Below, piece by piece: positions 13,993 to 14,773 of a stretch of 14,773 nt of DNA. The notes beneath the pieces are model-generated. The model ran no database searches and was not told the origin of the DNA. It saw nothing but the letters and a program-made list of their open reading frames with translations. Origin of the DNA: an uncultured Clostridia bacterium (GTDB lineage: Bacteria; Bacillota; Clostridia; Oscillospirales; Acutalibacteraceae); the NCBI GenBank assembly GCA_947626485.1, contig CANQSG010000033.1, positions 1 through 14,773 of the forward strand, given 5' to 3'. How positions within the stretch are numbered: the first letter of the stretch is position 1; each line of letters begins with the position of its first letter. The translations under genes and the position numbers were made by a program.

Positions 13993-14635
13993 AGCCGCCT
14001 TTATCGCCGACAACCTCCGGCTGGTGCACACCTGCTGTCACCGCTTCACCGGCCGCGGCGTCGAGTACGACGACCTGTTTCAGGCGGGCTGCGTCGGGCT
14101 CGTCAAGGCCGCCGACCGCTTCGACCCGGCGCGCGGCTTTCGCTTCTCGACCTACGCCGTGCCCGTCATCCTCGGCGAGATCAAGCGCCTCTTTCGCGAC
14201 GACGGCGCCCTCAAGGTCTCCCGCAGCCTCAAAACGCTGGCGATGCGGGTGCGCGCCGCGCAGACCGCCCTCGAGCAACAGACCGGCCGCGCGCCGACGG
14301 TCGGGGAGCTGGCGGAGGCGCTCGACGTCGAGCCCGAGGAGATCGCCGAGGCCCTCTGCGCCGCCCGTCCGACGGTCTCGCTGACGGCGGAATCGGAGGA
14401 CGGCGAGCGGCAGATCGACCTCGCCGACGACGAGGCACAGGAATCCGTGCAGGAGCGCCTCGCCCTGCGCGACGCTCTCGCGCGCCTGCCCGAGAACGAC
14501 CGCCGGCTGATCGAAAAGCGGTATTTCGGCGCGAAAACCCAGTGCCAGACCGCCCGTGAGCTCGGCATGACGCAGGTGCAGGTCTCGCGCCGCGAAAAGA
14601 AAATTCTCGTGGAATTGCGGGGTCTGCTCTCCTGA
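13976..14635 (+). CDS. sigF: RNA polymerase sigma-F factor, forespore-specific
   Basis: Sigma-70-family factor that starts the forespore gene programme once released from SpoIIAB. The region 2 motif is EYDDLFQAGCVGLVKAADRF (30-49), then RFSTYAVPVILGEIKRLFRDDG with KVSRSLK, which matches SigF better than SigG. Region 3 has TVGELAEALDV, and region 4 ends in TQVQVSRREKKIL. It has 219 residues against about 255 in B. subtilis. The protein begins just before NLRLV and so lacks about 30 residues at the N terminus. An in-frame stop at 13943-13945, with no other start codon between, rules out a longer form. No Shine-Dalgarno site precedes ATG 13976; the 17-base overlap with spoIIAB suggests translational coupling. 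Confidence 0.95.
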   Translation: MPELDRAAFIADNLRLVHTCCHRFTGRGVEYDDLFQAGCVGLVKAADRFDPARGFRFSTYAVPVILGEIKRLFRDDGALKVSRSLKTLAMRVRAAQTALEQQTGRAPTVGELAEALDVEPEEIAEALCAARPTVSLTAESEDGERQIDLADDEAQESVQERLALRDALARLPENDRRLIEKRYFGAKTQCQTARELGMTQVQVSRREKKILVELRGLLS

Positions 14636-14650
14636 ATCCCGCTCCATGCA

Positions 14651-14701
14651 CCCCCGAAATTTTCCTTGAAACCGGGAAATTTCGGGGGCGTAAGAATTTT
14701 T
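14651..14701 (+). terminator. Probable terminator of the spoIIA operon
   Basis: A perfect 12-bp stem (14651-14662 with 14677-14688) extends by one G-U and two C-G pairs to an 8-base loop. A TTTTT run occurs at 14697-14701, eight bases after the stem, so the U-tract is not ideal. It starts 15 bases after the sigF stop codon. Confidence 0.7.
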
Positions 14702-14773
14702 CTAAATTGCAATATCAAATAGGACAGGATAGAAAAGATCGTCAGACGAGCGATAATTGAAGATTTTACGGGG
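14702..14773. other. AT-rich tail, possible upstream region of the next gene
   Basis: No gene is visible. TTGCAA at 14707-14712 and TAGAAA at 14730-14735 are 17 bases apart and could be a weak promoter. TCGTCAGACGA at 14739-14749 is a small dyad. Neither is strong. Confidence 0.25.

Noticed and set aside
14702..14773. Promoter and small dyad in the tail
   Set aside because: The -10 matches only four of six positions and the 11-base dyad is short; not reported as firm sites.

Overview
This GC-rich window reads like the chromosome of an endospore-forming Firmicute, most likely a high-GC Clostridia member (Oscillospirales or a relative). The grounds are a PolC-type replicase, a complete spoIIAA-spoIIAB-sigF operon and Shine-Dalgarno sites of the AGGAGG type. 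The exact taxon is my inference. Eight complete genes and one 5'-truncated gene are present, all on the + strand. AT-rich intergenic regions hold recognisable promoters and terminators. I see no mobile element, CRISPR array, tRNA or rRNA.

Layout. (1) 2-3139: 3' part of polC, closed by an intrinsic terminator. (2) 3214-4643: an AT-rich promoter embedded in a 70-bp imperfect palindrome, a membrane-anchored G5/M23 peptidoglycan hydrolase, and a terminator. (3) 4656-9064: a consensus promoter driving a two-gene operon for a divergent type IIA topoisomerase (GyrB/ParE-like and GyrA/ParC-like subunits), followed by two abutting hairpins. (4) 9121-13206: a strong promoter with a perfect palindrome in its spacer, then valS and folC, ended by a terminator. 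(5) 13134-14701: candidate Spo0A boxes and an unusual promoter, then translationally overlapping spoIIAA, spoIIAB and sigF, and a terminator.

How the genes work together. polC and the topoisomerase pair serve replication and chromosome topology. valS and folC are housekeeping genes for translation and folate metabolism. The M23 protein remodels the wall. SpoIIAA, SpoIIAB and sigma-F form the partner-switch module that sets forespore-specific transcription.

Most notable points. The visible PolC has no 3'-5' exonuclease domain inside its PHP domain, yet keeps all nine PHP metal-ligand positions, which suggests PHP-based proofreading. The topoisomerase pair diverges from canonical GyrBA and ParEC, and its A subunit has Ala where fluoroquinolone-sensitive enzymes have Ser. 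The spoIIA promoter has a 21-bp spacer and overlapping 0A-box-like sites, recalling the Spo0A-activated sigma-A promoter of B. subtilis spoIIG, and its -10 element lies in the loop of the upstream terminator. The promoter of the M23 gene has the same -10-in-loop design.
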